Shown here: piece after piece, positions 8,782 to 17,328 of the stretch
Layout of the letters: each line of letters starts with the position of its first letter
Position numbering within the stretch: the first letter of the stretch is position 1
Assembly: GCA_019054805.1 (NCBI GenBank)
Contig: JAHQIY010000021.1
Span: 248,001-312,000 of the forward strand
DNA length: 64,000 nt
Origin: Brachionus manjavacas
Lineage: Eukaryota > Rotifera > Eurotatoria > Ploima > Brachionidae
Direction of reading: 5' to 3'
Program-made: the position numbers and the translations under genes
The notes under the pieces: model-generated
What the model was told of the DNA's origin: nothing
Seen by the model: the letters and a program-made list of their open reading frames with translations, nothing else
The model's database searches: none

Positions 8782-11670
8782 TTATAATTCCTTAATTAAA
8801 TCAATCAAATTTTTTGCGTTTATTCTAGTTTTAAATTCAATTTTTATGCTCTCACCAACTTCTTTTTGTAGTTCTGCAAAAAACTTTTTAGCATATTCTA
8901 TTTTACTTTTTTCTTCTGCTGGAATATTTTGTTCTAAATTATAACCCTTTGCTTCTACTATTAAAAATAACTTTTTGCCTGCTTGTGTGTTTATTAGGTA
9001 GGCAAAATCTGGATTATATGTTTTATAGGGCGTTGGTATTGATATTTTTGGCAATTTTGCAAATACTGTTACAGTATCTTCATTAACAACTTTGGGGTCT
9101 GTTTCTATTATATGTTTCTCTATTTCGCTATCGTAAACCACTTTATCATACAAATAATGCTCTGGGGCACTTTCACTAGCAACAAATTTACCTAATAGTG
9201 TGCTTTTTATTGGTTTTATATCTTGTTGGTTAAAAGGTAATACTTGCGAATTAGTAATGTTAACAGTGTTATAAAAGTTATAAGAAACATTTTGTATAAT
9301 ACTGCTGTGTAAATTCTCTTTAATTAATGTTAACAACTCTACTTTAGCTTTTTTAGGGTTGTTAGTTATTTTTGCTTTTAGATTTTGGTTTTGCATTAGT
9401 TTATTAAAAAGCTTTAAAACAAAATTTAAAGGTAAACTTTCTTCTTTAGAAATTGAAAAAATAAAATCTTTAAAATAGTTGGGGTCTTTAAAAAATGTTT
9501 TTACCCCTAGTGCTTCTTCTTTTATGTATACTATTTTGTTATCTTGCGCATTAAAATAAGATGTTTGCAAGGTAATTTTGTCTTCTGGAATATCTAAATT
9601 TTTAAAAGCATTAACAATATTTGTAATTAAAGATTCTTCGTTTAAATTTTTATAAACTATGTTAGATTTTCTGTTAATTGCTTCCCATAAACATTTAAAT
9701 TCTGTATATAAATTTGGTTTTATATTAACTAAGTTTTTTGCTTTATTGTTGTTTTCAATTTGTAGGTTTTTATTACTGCTTGGTTTAAATAATTTTAGTA
9801 AATTATTTATTGAGTATGGCTTTAAAAAGCTTAATTCATCTTTATTGTTTTCTATGTATTCGTAAATATTGCCTATAATTTTATATTTGTTTGCTAGCTC
9901 GTTAAACTCTATAATATTTGCATCTTCTAAATGGTTTATTAATTTATTAATTTCTTTTTTATTAAGATTTACTTGTATCTCTAGCTTTTCTGCATCAAAA
10001 TAATCTAAAATTTTATAACTTTCTGCATTAATTTCGTTTTGTAAGCTAACTATAAACTCTTGCTCTTTAGAAGATACAATAACATCTAGCGTGTTTATGT
10101 TATAAAACTCTGCTTCATTCTCTTCTAATTTATTATATGTTAGCCTCTCTAAATTTTGATTAACGGCTATTCTTAACCCACGCCCTACCTGTTGCCTTTT
10201 TGATGTTTCTGAATTAGCATTAGCCAATTTAGCTATGGTAAATACGTTGGGGTTATCCCACCCTTCTTGCAACGCCCACACAGAAAAAAGAAATCTTAAA
10301 GGTGTTTGTAATGATAGTAACTCTTTTTTTTCATTTAAAATAAGATTAACAGCTTTCGTTTCTTGCTCATCTTTAGTACCTTTTAAGTCAGAAAAATAGC
10401 CCTGATGAACTACTAACTTACCATCTTTAAAATCTTGCTCTAAATACTTTTTATATTCTGTAGATATATTACCGCTTTCTAGTTTTTCTTGTCTTTGCTT
10501 AATATATTCTTGTTCAAATAAAAGTTTTATTCCTGTTGCTTCATTATAATAACTATCTATATTAGGTATAAAAAATAAAGATAGTGCTTTAATGCCCTTG
10601 TTAAACAATTCTTCTTCTTTTGCAAAGTGTGCTTTTATTGTGCTTTGTACTATATGCTTTTGTTCATCTTGCATTAATACATAATTAGAATTATGCACTT
10701 CTAAAAAAGTTTGGTTAGATAAATAAGCTTTTGTACTATCAAGTTTTACAAAACTAACTCCATTAAAATAATTTATCCCTGTTTTCTGCCCAATATCTTC
10801 TTTTGTTTTTATCTCTATTTCTAACTCTTCTCCATTTTTAAAGTATGTTACTGTAATATATTTTTGTTTTACATTAACAGATTTTAATTTTACAATATCG
10901 TTAGAGTTAATAATTGTAGAGACTCTAATTTTTTTTACTAAATATTGCTGAAAAGAAGATATGCTATCTAAAATATATGCAGTGTTAGATAGTTCAAAGT
11001 TGCCTTTAGGGAATGTTGCCCCAAACCTTATATATAAACTATTAAACTTCTCAAATTCTTCTATAAAATTTTTACCTGTTAGTAAATGAGGTTCATCTAT
11101 AATTATTACAGGCTTTATTAATTGCATGGCTTGTAGTAGCGAACTAACATTGCTAAACAATGGGCTTTCTTGCCTTTTTTTAAGAATATTACCTTTTCTA
11201 TTTATAGAGCCTTCACTTAAAATTAATACAGATGGGCTTTTATCTTCATTATTTACAAAACGCATTATATTAGAAAGCGATTTTCCGCCTTCATAACTAT
11301 ATAGCTTAATTTCTTTACCATATTGTATTTTAAAAAAGGTTTTAGTTAATTCAATATTTTGCTTAGTTCCTGCTATTATTGCTTTTCTTGGTATAAAAAT
11401 TATAAATTTACTAACATTATAATGTTTATTAAGTTCAAATATAGTTTTTAAATATGTAAATGTTTTACCAGTTCCTGTTTCCATTAAAACATCTAAGTTA
11501 TGATTATTTGAGAGTGTTTTATTTGGAATATCTGCACCATCTTCTTTATAAAAACTACTTAAAGAATATTGTAAACTTTTTTTACAGTGGGTTTCAAAAT
11601 CAAAGAATTTTAAAGAATTTATTATATTCTCAACACACTTCTTTTGATAATCTTGGTCTTCAAACTTCAT
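8782..11670 (-). CDS. res: Type III restriction-modification system, Res subunit (helicase-endonuclease)
   Basis: ATP-dependent restriction subunit that acts with Mod. The 962 residues show superfamily 2 helicase motifs, ETGTGKT (64-70), DEPH (192-195) and QQVGRGLR (493-500), then a C-terminal PD-(D/E)xK nuclease visible as PDF (887-889) and EAK (906-908). All key residues are intact, so it looks active. It is transcribed first and mod second, the reverse of the usual EcoP1/EcoP15 order. The upstream stretch 11671-11774 is AT-rich and shows only weak promoter candidates. Base composition looks like that of its neighbours, so any transfer is not recent or came from a similar genome. Confidence 0.95.
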   Translation of the reverse strand: MKFEDQDYQKKCVENIINSLKFFDFETHCKKSLQYSLSSFYKEDGADIPNKTLSNNHNLDVLMETGTGKTFTYLKTIFELNKHYNVSKFIIFIPRKAIIAGTKQNIELTKTFFKIQYGKEIKLYSYEGGKSLSNIMRFVNNEDKSPSVLILSEGSINRKGNILKKRQESPLFSNVSSLLQAMQLIKPVIIIDEPHLLTGKNFIEEFEKFNSLYIRFGATFPKGNFELSNTAYILDSISSFQQYLVKKIRVSTIINSNDIVKLKSVNVKQKYITVTYFKNGEELEIEIKTKEDIGQKTGINYFNGVSFVKLDSTKAYLSNQTFLEVHNSNYVLMQDEQKHIVQSTIKAHFAKEEELFNKGIKALSLFFIPNIDSYYNEATGIKLLFEQEYIKQRQEKLESGNISTEYKKYLEQDFKDGKLVVHQGYFSDLKGTKDEQETKAVNLILNEKKELLSLQTPLRFLFSVWALQEGWDNPNVFTIAKLANANSETSKRQQVGRGLRIAVNQNLERLTYNKLEENEAEFYNINTLDVIVSSKEQEFIVSLQNEINAESYKILDYFDAEKLEIQVNLNKKEINKLINHLEDANIIEFNELANKYKIIGNIYEYIENNKDELSFLKPYSINNLLKLFKPSSNKNLQIENNNKAKNLVNIKPNLYTEFKCLWEAINRKSNIVYKNLNEESLITNIVNAFKNLDIPEDKITLQTSYFNAQDNKIVYIKEEALGVKTFFKDPNYFKDFIFSISKEESLPLNFVLKLFNKLMQNQNLKAKITNNPKKAKVELLTLIKENLHSSIIQNVSYNFYNTVNITNSQVLPFNQQDIKPIKSTLLGKFVASESAPEHYLYDKVVYDSEIEKHIIETDPKVVNEDTVTVFAKLPKISIPTPYKTYNPDFAYLINTQAGKKLFLIVEAKGYNLEQNIPAEEKSKIEYAKKFFAELQKEVGESIKIEFKTRINAKNLIDLIKEL

Positions 11671-11756
11671 AATTGTTATATCTATATATTGCTTTACTTG
11701 TATTAATAATATTTAATTAATATATATTAGTCAATCATATATTTTTCAAATTACCA

Positions 11757-11792
11757 TCATCCTTTTTTTATTGACGCGGGGTAGAGCAGTCT

Positions 11793-11823
<31 letters not shown>

Positions 11824-11940
11824 GTGAGGTTCAAATCCCACCCCCGCAACCAATGTTTTTTAAATCTATCTTAATTTTTTACAAAATATCTAAATAATTT
11901 AAACTAATTTTTTGCCTATTAATAATATAGGCTTTAAAAG
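11757..11940 (+). repeat. Direct repeat copy 2 enclosing tRNA-fMet
   Basis: Partner of the repeat at 6636-6793. After about 24 bases found only in this copy (11853-11876), the near-identical flank resumes at TTTACAAAAT and runs through the hairpin GCCTATTAATAATATAGGC (11914-11932). Together the two repeats bracket the res-mod pair and nothing else. Confidence 0.85.
11775..11852 (+). tRNA. Initiator tRNA-fMet (CAU), copy 2
   Basis: Identical over all 78 bases to the copy at 6653-6730, including C1-A72, the encoded CCA and the extra base in the T arm. The two genes lie 5,122 bases apart in the same orientation. Upstream promoter elements are poor compared with copy 1. Confidence 0.93.
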
Positions 11941-12437
11941 CAAAATTTAAAGCAATATTGTTAGCATTATTTGTAATTTTATTCTTAACTTATTAGCATT
12001 GTTTTTAGTTTTTATTACCACAGTTTTGCAAAATTAGATTAACAATACTTTCCGTTGGTTTTATAACTGTTAGTTCTACTTGCAATGTTTATTAATTTTA
12101 TGCAAACAATGTATATAATTTTAAAAGCTTTAATTTAAATAAAATAACCCACAATCAAATGTAATTTTAATTTACCCCTATAATATTGACTAAACCTAAA
12201 AATAGTTATATTATATAATAATACATAATTTAATTTTATTATGTAAGTACGGTTAAGCAATGGCTTAAAGTAAACAATATTTGCGTAAAGCTGGTATAAA
12301 GTTAATGCTATTTTATATAAAGATTTAACTGTTTTATATAAATGGTAGCATTAGCAAGTAAAACTAATAAAACGCAATTAACTATTTGTAAAATGCAAAT
12401 ACAAAAACTAATTAATACATAAATACAAAGGTAAGGT
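11941..12437 (+). other. Noncoding stretch with galE promoter and long leader
   Basis: No gene was seen. After the tRNA repeat comes AT-rich sequence, then a promoter at 12186-12214 and a leader of about 215 bases before galE. The leader contains a stem TAATGCTA (12303-12310) / TAGCATTA (12346-12353) whose loop holds two copies of TTTTATATAAA. It matches no riboswitch I know. Confidence 0.5.
12186..12214 (+). promoter_or_regulatory. Predicted promoter of the galE polysaccharide operon
   Basis: TTGACT (12186-12191), 17 bases, TATTAT (12209-12214). The boxes are identical to those before the U32-family gene at 33882. It lies about 225 bases before galE, implying a long untranslated leader. Confidence 0.5.
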
Positions 12438-13406
12438 ATGATTTTAGTAATGGGAGGAGCCGGTTATATTGGTTCGCACACAGTAAAATATTTAATAAAA
12501 CAACAGCAACCATGCGTAGTGGCAGACAACCTAAGCTACGGGCACAAGCTAGCAGTAGATAGCTCTGTACCATTTATACAAGCAGATTTACTAGACAAAG
12601 AAAGTTTACGCAATGTGTTTAAGCAACATGCAATTACCAGCGTAATTCATTTTGCGGCTTTTGCATATGTGGGCGAAAGCGTTACAAATCCACAAAAATA
12701 CTATTACAACAATATGGTTGGTACGCTAAATTTATTAGATGTAATGCTAGAGTTTAACGTAAAAAATATTGTATTTTCTAGCACTTGCGCTACTTATGGT
12801 AATCCGCACTACACCCCAATTAACGAACAACACCCACAAAGCCCTATTAACCCCTATGGCAATACAAAATTAATGATAGAACAAGTATTTAAAGATTACG
12901 AAGTTGCGTACGGCTTAAAACATATATCTTTACGCTATTTTAACGCCGCTGGTGCCTGCCCCAATGGTAGTATAGGCGAAAGCCACAACCCAGAAACGCA
13001 TCTTATACCTTTAGTTTTGCAAGCAATTAAAGGAGAACGCAACAGTATACAAGTGTTTGGCACAGACTACGACACTAAAGATGGTACTTGCGTGCGAGAC
13101 TATATTCATGTAGATGACTTAGCCAGTGCACATTATTTAGCATTAACTAAACTAAACACTTATAACGGTTGCATAAATTTAGGCACCGGAGTAGGAACCA
13201 CGGTTAAAGAGGTTATAGAGGCAGCCGAAGAAGTTAGCCAACAAAAATGCCCCGTAGAATATGTGGGGCGTAGAGCTGGGGATCCTGCAAAATTGTTTGC
13301 GGATAACACTTTAGCTAAACAAATACTAAACTGGCAACCGCAATATACCAACATTAAAGATATTATTAACACCGCATGGAACTGGGAACAAAATAGGAAG
13401 TTTTAA
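12438..13406 (+). CDS. galE: UDP-glucose 4-epimerase
   Basis: Interconverts UDP-glucose and UDP-galactose (or their N-acetyl forms) with bound NAD, supplying galactose-type donors for surface glycans. The 322-residue protein begins with the NAD-binding GGAGYIGSH motif, has the short-chain dehydrogenase catalytic pair in YGNTK (about residue 139) with an upstream SSTCATYG, and the RYFNAAGA motif near residue 172, all standard for GalE. An AAGGTAAGG ribosome site precedes the ATG. It is the first gene of a tight five-gene operon: the next ATG follows the stop directly. Which epimer pair it uses in vivo is not visible from sequence. Confidence 0.95.
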   Translation: MILVMGGAGYIGSHTVKYLIKQQQPCVVADNLSYGHKLAVDSSVPFIQADLLDKESLRNVFKQHAITSVIHFAAFAYVGESVTNPQKYYYNNMVGTLNLLDVMLEFNVKNIVFSSTCATYGNPHYTPINEQHPQSPINPYGNTKLMIEQVFKDYEVAYGLKHISLRYFNAAGACPNGSIGESHNPETHLIPLVLQAIKGERNSIQVFGTDYDTKDGTCVRDYIHVDDLASAHYLALTKLNTYNGCINLGTGVGTTVKEVIEAAEEVSQQKCPVEYVGRRAGDPAKLFADNTLAKQILNWQPQYTNIKDIINTAWNWEQNRKF

Positions 13407-14534
13407 ATGGAAACCATAAACCCAAGTTTTAGTAACAATAATATACCAATCGTTTTTAGTTGCGATAATAACTACGCACCCTACTTAGCGGTGGCCATAC
13501 AATCGGTAATAGAAAACGCCAGCAATAACAATAATTACGATATTTTTGTACTAGATGAAGACTTTGGCCAAGATACCAAAAATAAAATTTTGTTACAAAT
13601 TAAAAACAAACCCAATGTAAACATTACGTTTGTGGCTATAAAGCCTTATTTAGAAAGTGTAGATATTAACAAGTTAGATTTAAAAGATTGGGCAATTTCT
13701 ATATACTATAGGCTTTTTATTCCTCGTATTTTTAACAATTTTAGTAAAGTTATTTATTTAGATACAGATATTGTAGCTATTAGCGATATTGAAGAACTAT
13801 ACAATATTGATTTACAAAATAAAATATTGGCCGCTACAACAGATATAGGAGTTATAGAGCAGTTTTCTGATTATGTAAAAACTAAATTAAATATAGAGCC
13901 TACAAATTATATACAATCTGGCGTATTAGTTATAGATTTACAAAAAGCCAGAGAACATAATTTTGAAGAAGCCTGTATTAATAAGCTAAACGAATTAAAA
14001 AAACCAAAATATCCCGACCAAGACGTAATAAGTGCTTTATATCATAACAACCATGTTCGTTTCCACTTAAGCTATAACTTAACTTGGGGGCCTGCTATTT
14101 TTTCTAAAACCTATTTACAGCAAACCCATTTACCCATTGTTAAAGAATATTTAACGGCTTATAAACACCCTAAAATAATACATTATGCCAGTTATAAACC
14201 GTGGCAGGCTCCGCATTTTCCATTGGCTAACTACTTTTGGCAATATGCTAAAAACACACCTTTTTACGAAGAAATTTTATTTACCAACCTATACAAACAC
14301 ATAAGCCACTTTGTACAAACCTATAACAACAAACAATTAAAATCAAGCAATCAAGTAAATAATTTTTTTAATTTTGCTTTGTTATATAAGGCAAACATTA
14401 AAATTAAAAAATTGTTAAAATATAAAATACTAACTAAAATAACTTTTGGTAAATTAAGTAAAAAATATAATAACAAGTATAACGAAGCAAAGCTACTTAT
14501 AACCAGAGAAGCAACCGCAATAAATAACAATTAA
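13407..14534 (+). CDS. Family 8 glycosyltransferase, copy A
   Basis: Retaining glycosyltransferase of the LPS galactosyl/glucosyltransferase type, using a UDP-sugar and Mn2+. Of 375 residues, about 1-280 form the catalytic domain: an N-terminal PIVFSCDNNYAPYLAVAI stretch, the metal-binding DTD within YLDTDIVAI (about residue 113), a PDQDVIS motif near residue 206, and the C-terminal HYASYKPW (family HxxGxxKPW, with Gly replaced). The last 90 residues are Lys/Asn-rich. It sits immediately after galE, which may supply UDP-galactose. Its first 90 residues are nearly identical to copy B at 15834, whereas the middle part differs, suggesting different acceptors. Acceptor and product are unknown. 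Confidence 0.9.
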   Translation: METINPSFSNNNIPIVFSCDNNYAPYLAVAIQSVIENASNNNNYDIFVLDEDFGQDTKNKILLQIKNKPNVNITFVAIKPYLESVDINKLDLKDWAISIYYRLFIPRIFNNFSKVIYLDTDIVAISDIEELYNIDLQNKILAATTDIGVIEQFSDYVKTKLNIEPTNYIQSGVLVIDLQKAREHNFEEACINKLNELKKPKYPDQDVISALYHNNHVRFHLSYNLTWGPAIFSKTYLQQTHLPIVKEYLTAYKHPKIIHYASYKPWQAPHFPLANYFWQYAKNTPFYEEILFTNLYKHISHFVQTYNNKQLKSSNQVNNFFNFALLYKANIKIKKLLKYKILTKITFGKLSKKYNNKYNEAKLLITREATAINNN

Positions 14535-14556
14535 ACAATTATTATAAAGGTATATT

Positions 14557-15831
14557 GTGCAAAAAAAACACTTAAAATTATTTGGCTTAACTTTTATAAA
14601 AATAGTTAAAAGCCCTGTTAAAACAGAAGTATTTTTGTTTGGTTTTATTAAAGTTTATAAATCTACAAAAATTAATAAAAACTTACAAACAGTGTTACAG
14701 CAATATAATCAAAATTTAATTCAAGTGTATTTAAATTTAAACTACAATAAAAATATTAACCACAATGCAAATAACATAAGTTTTAATAAATCTAAACAAA
14801 ATACTGTAGCTATTTCTATTAGCTCGGTTAATGGCTTTGATAATATAAATAAAATTTTTAATAGCCCATCTATTACGTCAGTAAAGCATATTAACCAACT
14901 TAATACTGAATTTAATTACTACGTATTATCTAATTTTAAATACCACGAAGGTAGCTTAGAAGTTCTACAACAAGCTAATTTATACAATAAACCAACCTTG
15001 CTTTGCGAAGGTGGTTTTTTGTGTAATATTCATTTTCATAATTTAAGAAAAACTAATTATGTTAAAGCTGTTTCGTTTTTAATAGATGATCTTACATTAT
15101 ATTGCGACACAACTAAAGCTAGCCGATTAGAATTAATGCTTAACGATAGCAACATAAATATAAGCCAAGAAAACAAAGCCGAAGCTAAGCGTTTAATAAA
15201 TAAAATTGTAAGCAATTATTTATCTAAATATAATAACCAACCAATTATAAAACCCAATATAGGTAGAGACAACGTAAAAAAAATACTTGTAATAGACCAA
15301 ACCATAGGCGATGTAGCTATAACTTTAGGCGGAGCAACAGAAAATACTTTTAAAGAAATGCTAGATTGCGCTATAAAAGATAATCCAAACGCAGATATTA
15401 TTGTAAAAACACACCCAGATGTAATTTTAGGTGCTGTAAAAGGTTTTTATTCTAATATTAAACAACACGGCAATGTTTATTTATATAAACAACCAATTAA
15501 CCCTATTGCGTTGTTGCAATATGTAGATGAAGTTTATGTTGTTACTTCGCACTTAGGGTTTGAGGCCTTAATGTGTAATAAAAAAGTTAATGTGTTTGGT
15601 AAACCTTTTTATGCTGGCTGGGGCTTAACTAACGATAAACAAACCATAGAACGCAGGTACTTAACCAGAAACTTAGAAGAACTTTTTTATATAACATATA
15701 TTTTATACGCAAAATACGCTATACCTACTATGCCAACCCAATGTTATATAGAAGATGCTATTGATTATTTAATTACATTAAGAGAAGATTATTTTAAAGA
15801 AAACAATATAACTAATATTTATAAAAAATAA
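14557..15831 (+). CDS. KpsC-like capsule/Kdo-transferase family protein
   Basis: The C-terminal half (about residues 235-415) matches the Capsule_synth domain of KpsC-type beta-Kdo transferases: ILVIDQTIGDVAITLGG, a VKTHPDV motif, TSHLGFEAL, and the hallmark FYAGWGLT followed by ERR. KpsC itself has two such domains and about 670 residues. This protein has 424 and apparently one full domain behind a divergent N-terminal half, which opens with two copies of an LFGxxxxKxxKS-like motif. Start is GTG at 14557 with AAAGG upstream. It lies between two GT8 genes in the galE operon, so a role in adding Kdo or a similar acidic sugar to a short surface glycan is inferred, not shown. Confidence 0.8.
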   Translation: MQKKHLKLFGLTFIKIVKSPVKTEVFLFGFIKVYKSTKINKNLQTVLQQYNQNLIQVYLNLNYNKNINHNANNISFNKSKQNTVAISISSVNGFDNINKIFNSPSITSVKHINQLNTEFNYYVLSNFKYHEGSLEVLQQANLYNKPTLLCEGGFLCNIHFHNLRKTNYVKAVSFLIDDLTLYCDTTKASRLELMLNDSNINISQENKAEAKRLINKIVSNYLSKYNNQPIIKPNIGRDNVKKILVIDQTIGDVAITLGGATENTFKEMLDCAIKDNPNADIIVKTHPDVILGAVKGFYSNIKQHGNVYLYKQPINPIALLQYVDEVYVVTSHLGFEALMCNKKVNVFGKPFYAGWGLTNDKQTIERRYLTRNLEELFYITYILYAKYAIPTMPTQCYIEDAIDYLITLREDYFKENNITNIYKK

Positions 15832-15833
15832 CT

Positions 15834-16961
15834 ATGCAACCCATAAACCCAAGTTTTAGCAGTAATAATATACCAATAGTTTTTAGTTGCGATAATAACT
15901 ATGCTCCCTACTTAGCGGTAGCCATACAATCGGTAATAGAAAACGCTAGTAGCAATAATAATTACGATATTTTTGTACTAGATGAAGACTTTAGCCAAAA
16001 TACCAAAAATAGAATTTTGTTACAAATTAAAAACAAACCCAATGTAAATATTACGTTTGTGGCTATAAAGCCTTATTTAGAAAATGTAGATACTAGTGCG
16101 TTGTTTACTTCTAGGCATTTAACGCTTTCTACATATTTTAGGTTTTTTATTCCACGTATTTTTAGCAATTTTAGCAAAGTGCTTTACTTAGATGCCGATT
16201 TAGTTGCTATAGCCGATGTTGCAGAGTTATATTCTACAAATCTTAATAACTACCCAATAGGTGCAGTAATAGATATAGGCATGGTTTCTTACTTTAAAAA
16301 GCATATTACACAAAAATTACAAATTACTAATGTTAATTTATACGCACAAGCAGGTGTAATACTTTTTAATATACCAATTGCTTTACAAAATAATTTTGAA
16401 CAAACCTGCTTGCAAAAATTAGCCGAGCTACAAAATCCTAAATTTCACGACCAAGATACCATAAGCGCCGCTTATTACAAAAACACCTTTTGGTTAAATA
16501 ATTATTGGAACTTTACTTGGGATTTGCAATTTAGTAGAAGCCAAGCCAGTAAAGAAAAAAATATGAGCCCTAAACATTACAAACAATATTGCGATGCTTT
16601 TAATAATGCAAAAATTATACATTATTGTGGCGAGTTTAAACCATGGGCTTACCCTAACTTACCACTAGCCAATTATTTTTGGCAATACGCTAAAAATACT
16701 GCATATTACGAAGATATTTTATTTAACAACATGTACAAACTAGTAACCCATTATATTAATAATAAAAATAAATTAAACCCACAAACCCATGGCAAAATAA
16801 ATAATTTTTATAATTTTTACTTAGCTAGCAAACTAATACTAAAAAAGTATAGATTAATTAAATATAAATTTATAATAGCAATAACTTTTGGCAAAACCAA
16901 ACAAAAGTATAAACAAAAATACATAGATTTTAAAGATAAACTAAGTAACCTAAACATATAA
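15834..16961 (+). CDS. Family 8 glycosyltransferase, copy B
   Basis: Sister of the gene at 13407: 375 residues in both, with near-identical residues 5-90 and a very similar stretch near residues 260-290 (LANYFWQYAKNT). The metal motif is DAD (in YLDADLVAI) rather than DTD, the second motif is HDQDTIS, and the C-terminal motif HYCGEFKPW keeps the family glycine. The segment of about residues 92-250 has diverged, including an extra WNFTWDLQFSRS region, so a different acceptor or linkage is likely. It starts three bases after the KpsC-like stop. The conserved DNA at the 5' ends suggests a recent duplication or gene conversion between the two copies. Confidence 0.9.
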   Translation: MQPINPSFSSNNIPIVFSCDNNYAPYLAVAIQSVIENASSNNNYDIFVLDEDFSQNTKNRILLQIKNKPNVNITFVAIKPYLENVDTSALFTSRHLTLSTYFRFFIPRIFSNFSKVLYLDADLVAIADVAELYSTNLNNYPIGAVIDIGMVSYFKKHITQKLQITNVNLYAQAGVILFNIPIALQNNFEQTCLQKLAELQNPKFHDQDTISAAYYKNTFWLNNYWNFTWDLQFSRSQASKEKNMSPKHYKQYCDAFNNAKIIHYCGEFKPWAYPNLPLANYFWQYAKNTAYYEDILFNNMYKLVTHYINNKNKLNPQTHGKINNFYNFYLASKLILKKYRLIKYKFIIAITFGKTKQKYKQKYIDFKDKLSNLNI

Positions 16962-16972
16962 AGGAAAAAAAC

Positions 16973-17302
16973 ATGAAACCACTACTTACAATAATGTTTA
17001 TAACCATTACAGTTTACACCATAGCCGTTGGTAATTTACATGGTTATAATTTATTTAGCATTTTTTTTAGCAATATAATGCAGTTATCTTGGAACGGACA
17101 ATTTAATTTAGACTTTACCATGTACCTACTGCTTGGCGCATTATTTGTAGCTTGGCGTAATAAATTTAGCCCAGTTGCTTTAATGCTTAGCTTAGTTGCT
17201 TTTGTTGGTGGTATTATGTTTTTAGCCCCGTATTTATTAGTGTTGTACTATAAACACAACGGTAATACCAAAAAAGTGTTGTTAGGCAAGCACGCCAACT
17301 AA
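16973..17302 (+). CDS. Small multi-pass membrane protein
   Basis: 109 residues with three hydrophobic helices (about residues 4-18, 46-60 and 68-93) and a conserved-looking central segment, NLFSIFFSNI followed by NGQFNLDFTMYLLLG and FVAWRNKFSP. Proteins with this layout occur in other proteobacteria as uncharacterised membrane proteins. I know no function. An AAAGGAAA ribosome site lies just upstream and the gap to the GT8 gene is eleven bases, so it is the last gene of the polysaccharide operon. It has no recognisable flippase or polymerase features, and its link to glycan export is only contextual. Confidence 0.7.
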   Translation: MKPLLTIMFITITVYTIAVGNLHGYNLFSIFFSNIMQLSWNGQFNLDFTMYLLLGALFVAWRNKFSPVALMLSLVAFVGGIMFLAPYLLVLYYKHNGNTKKVLLGKHAN

Positions 17303-17328
17303 AATTAGCAACTATTTAAGGCTAAACG

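Noticed and set aside
6653..11852. Classical integrative element using the tRNA 3' end as attachment site
   Set aside because: No integrase, and the repeat spans the complete tRNA and both flanks rather than only its 3' end. A duplication or homologous exchange fits better.
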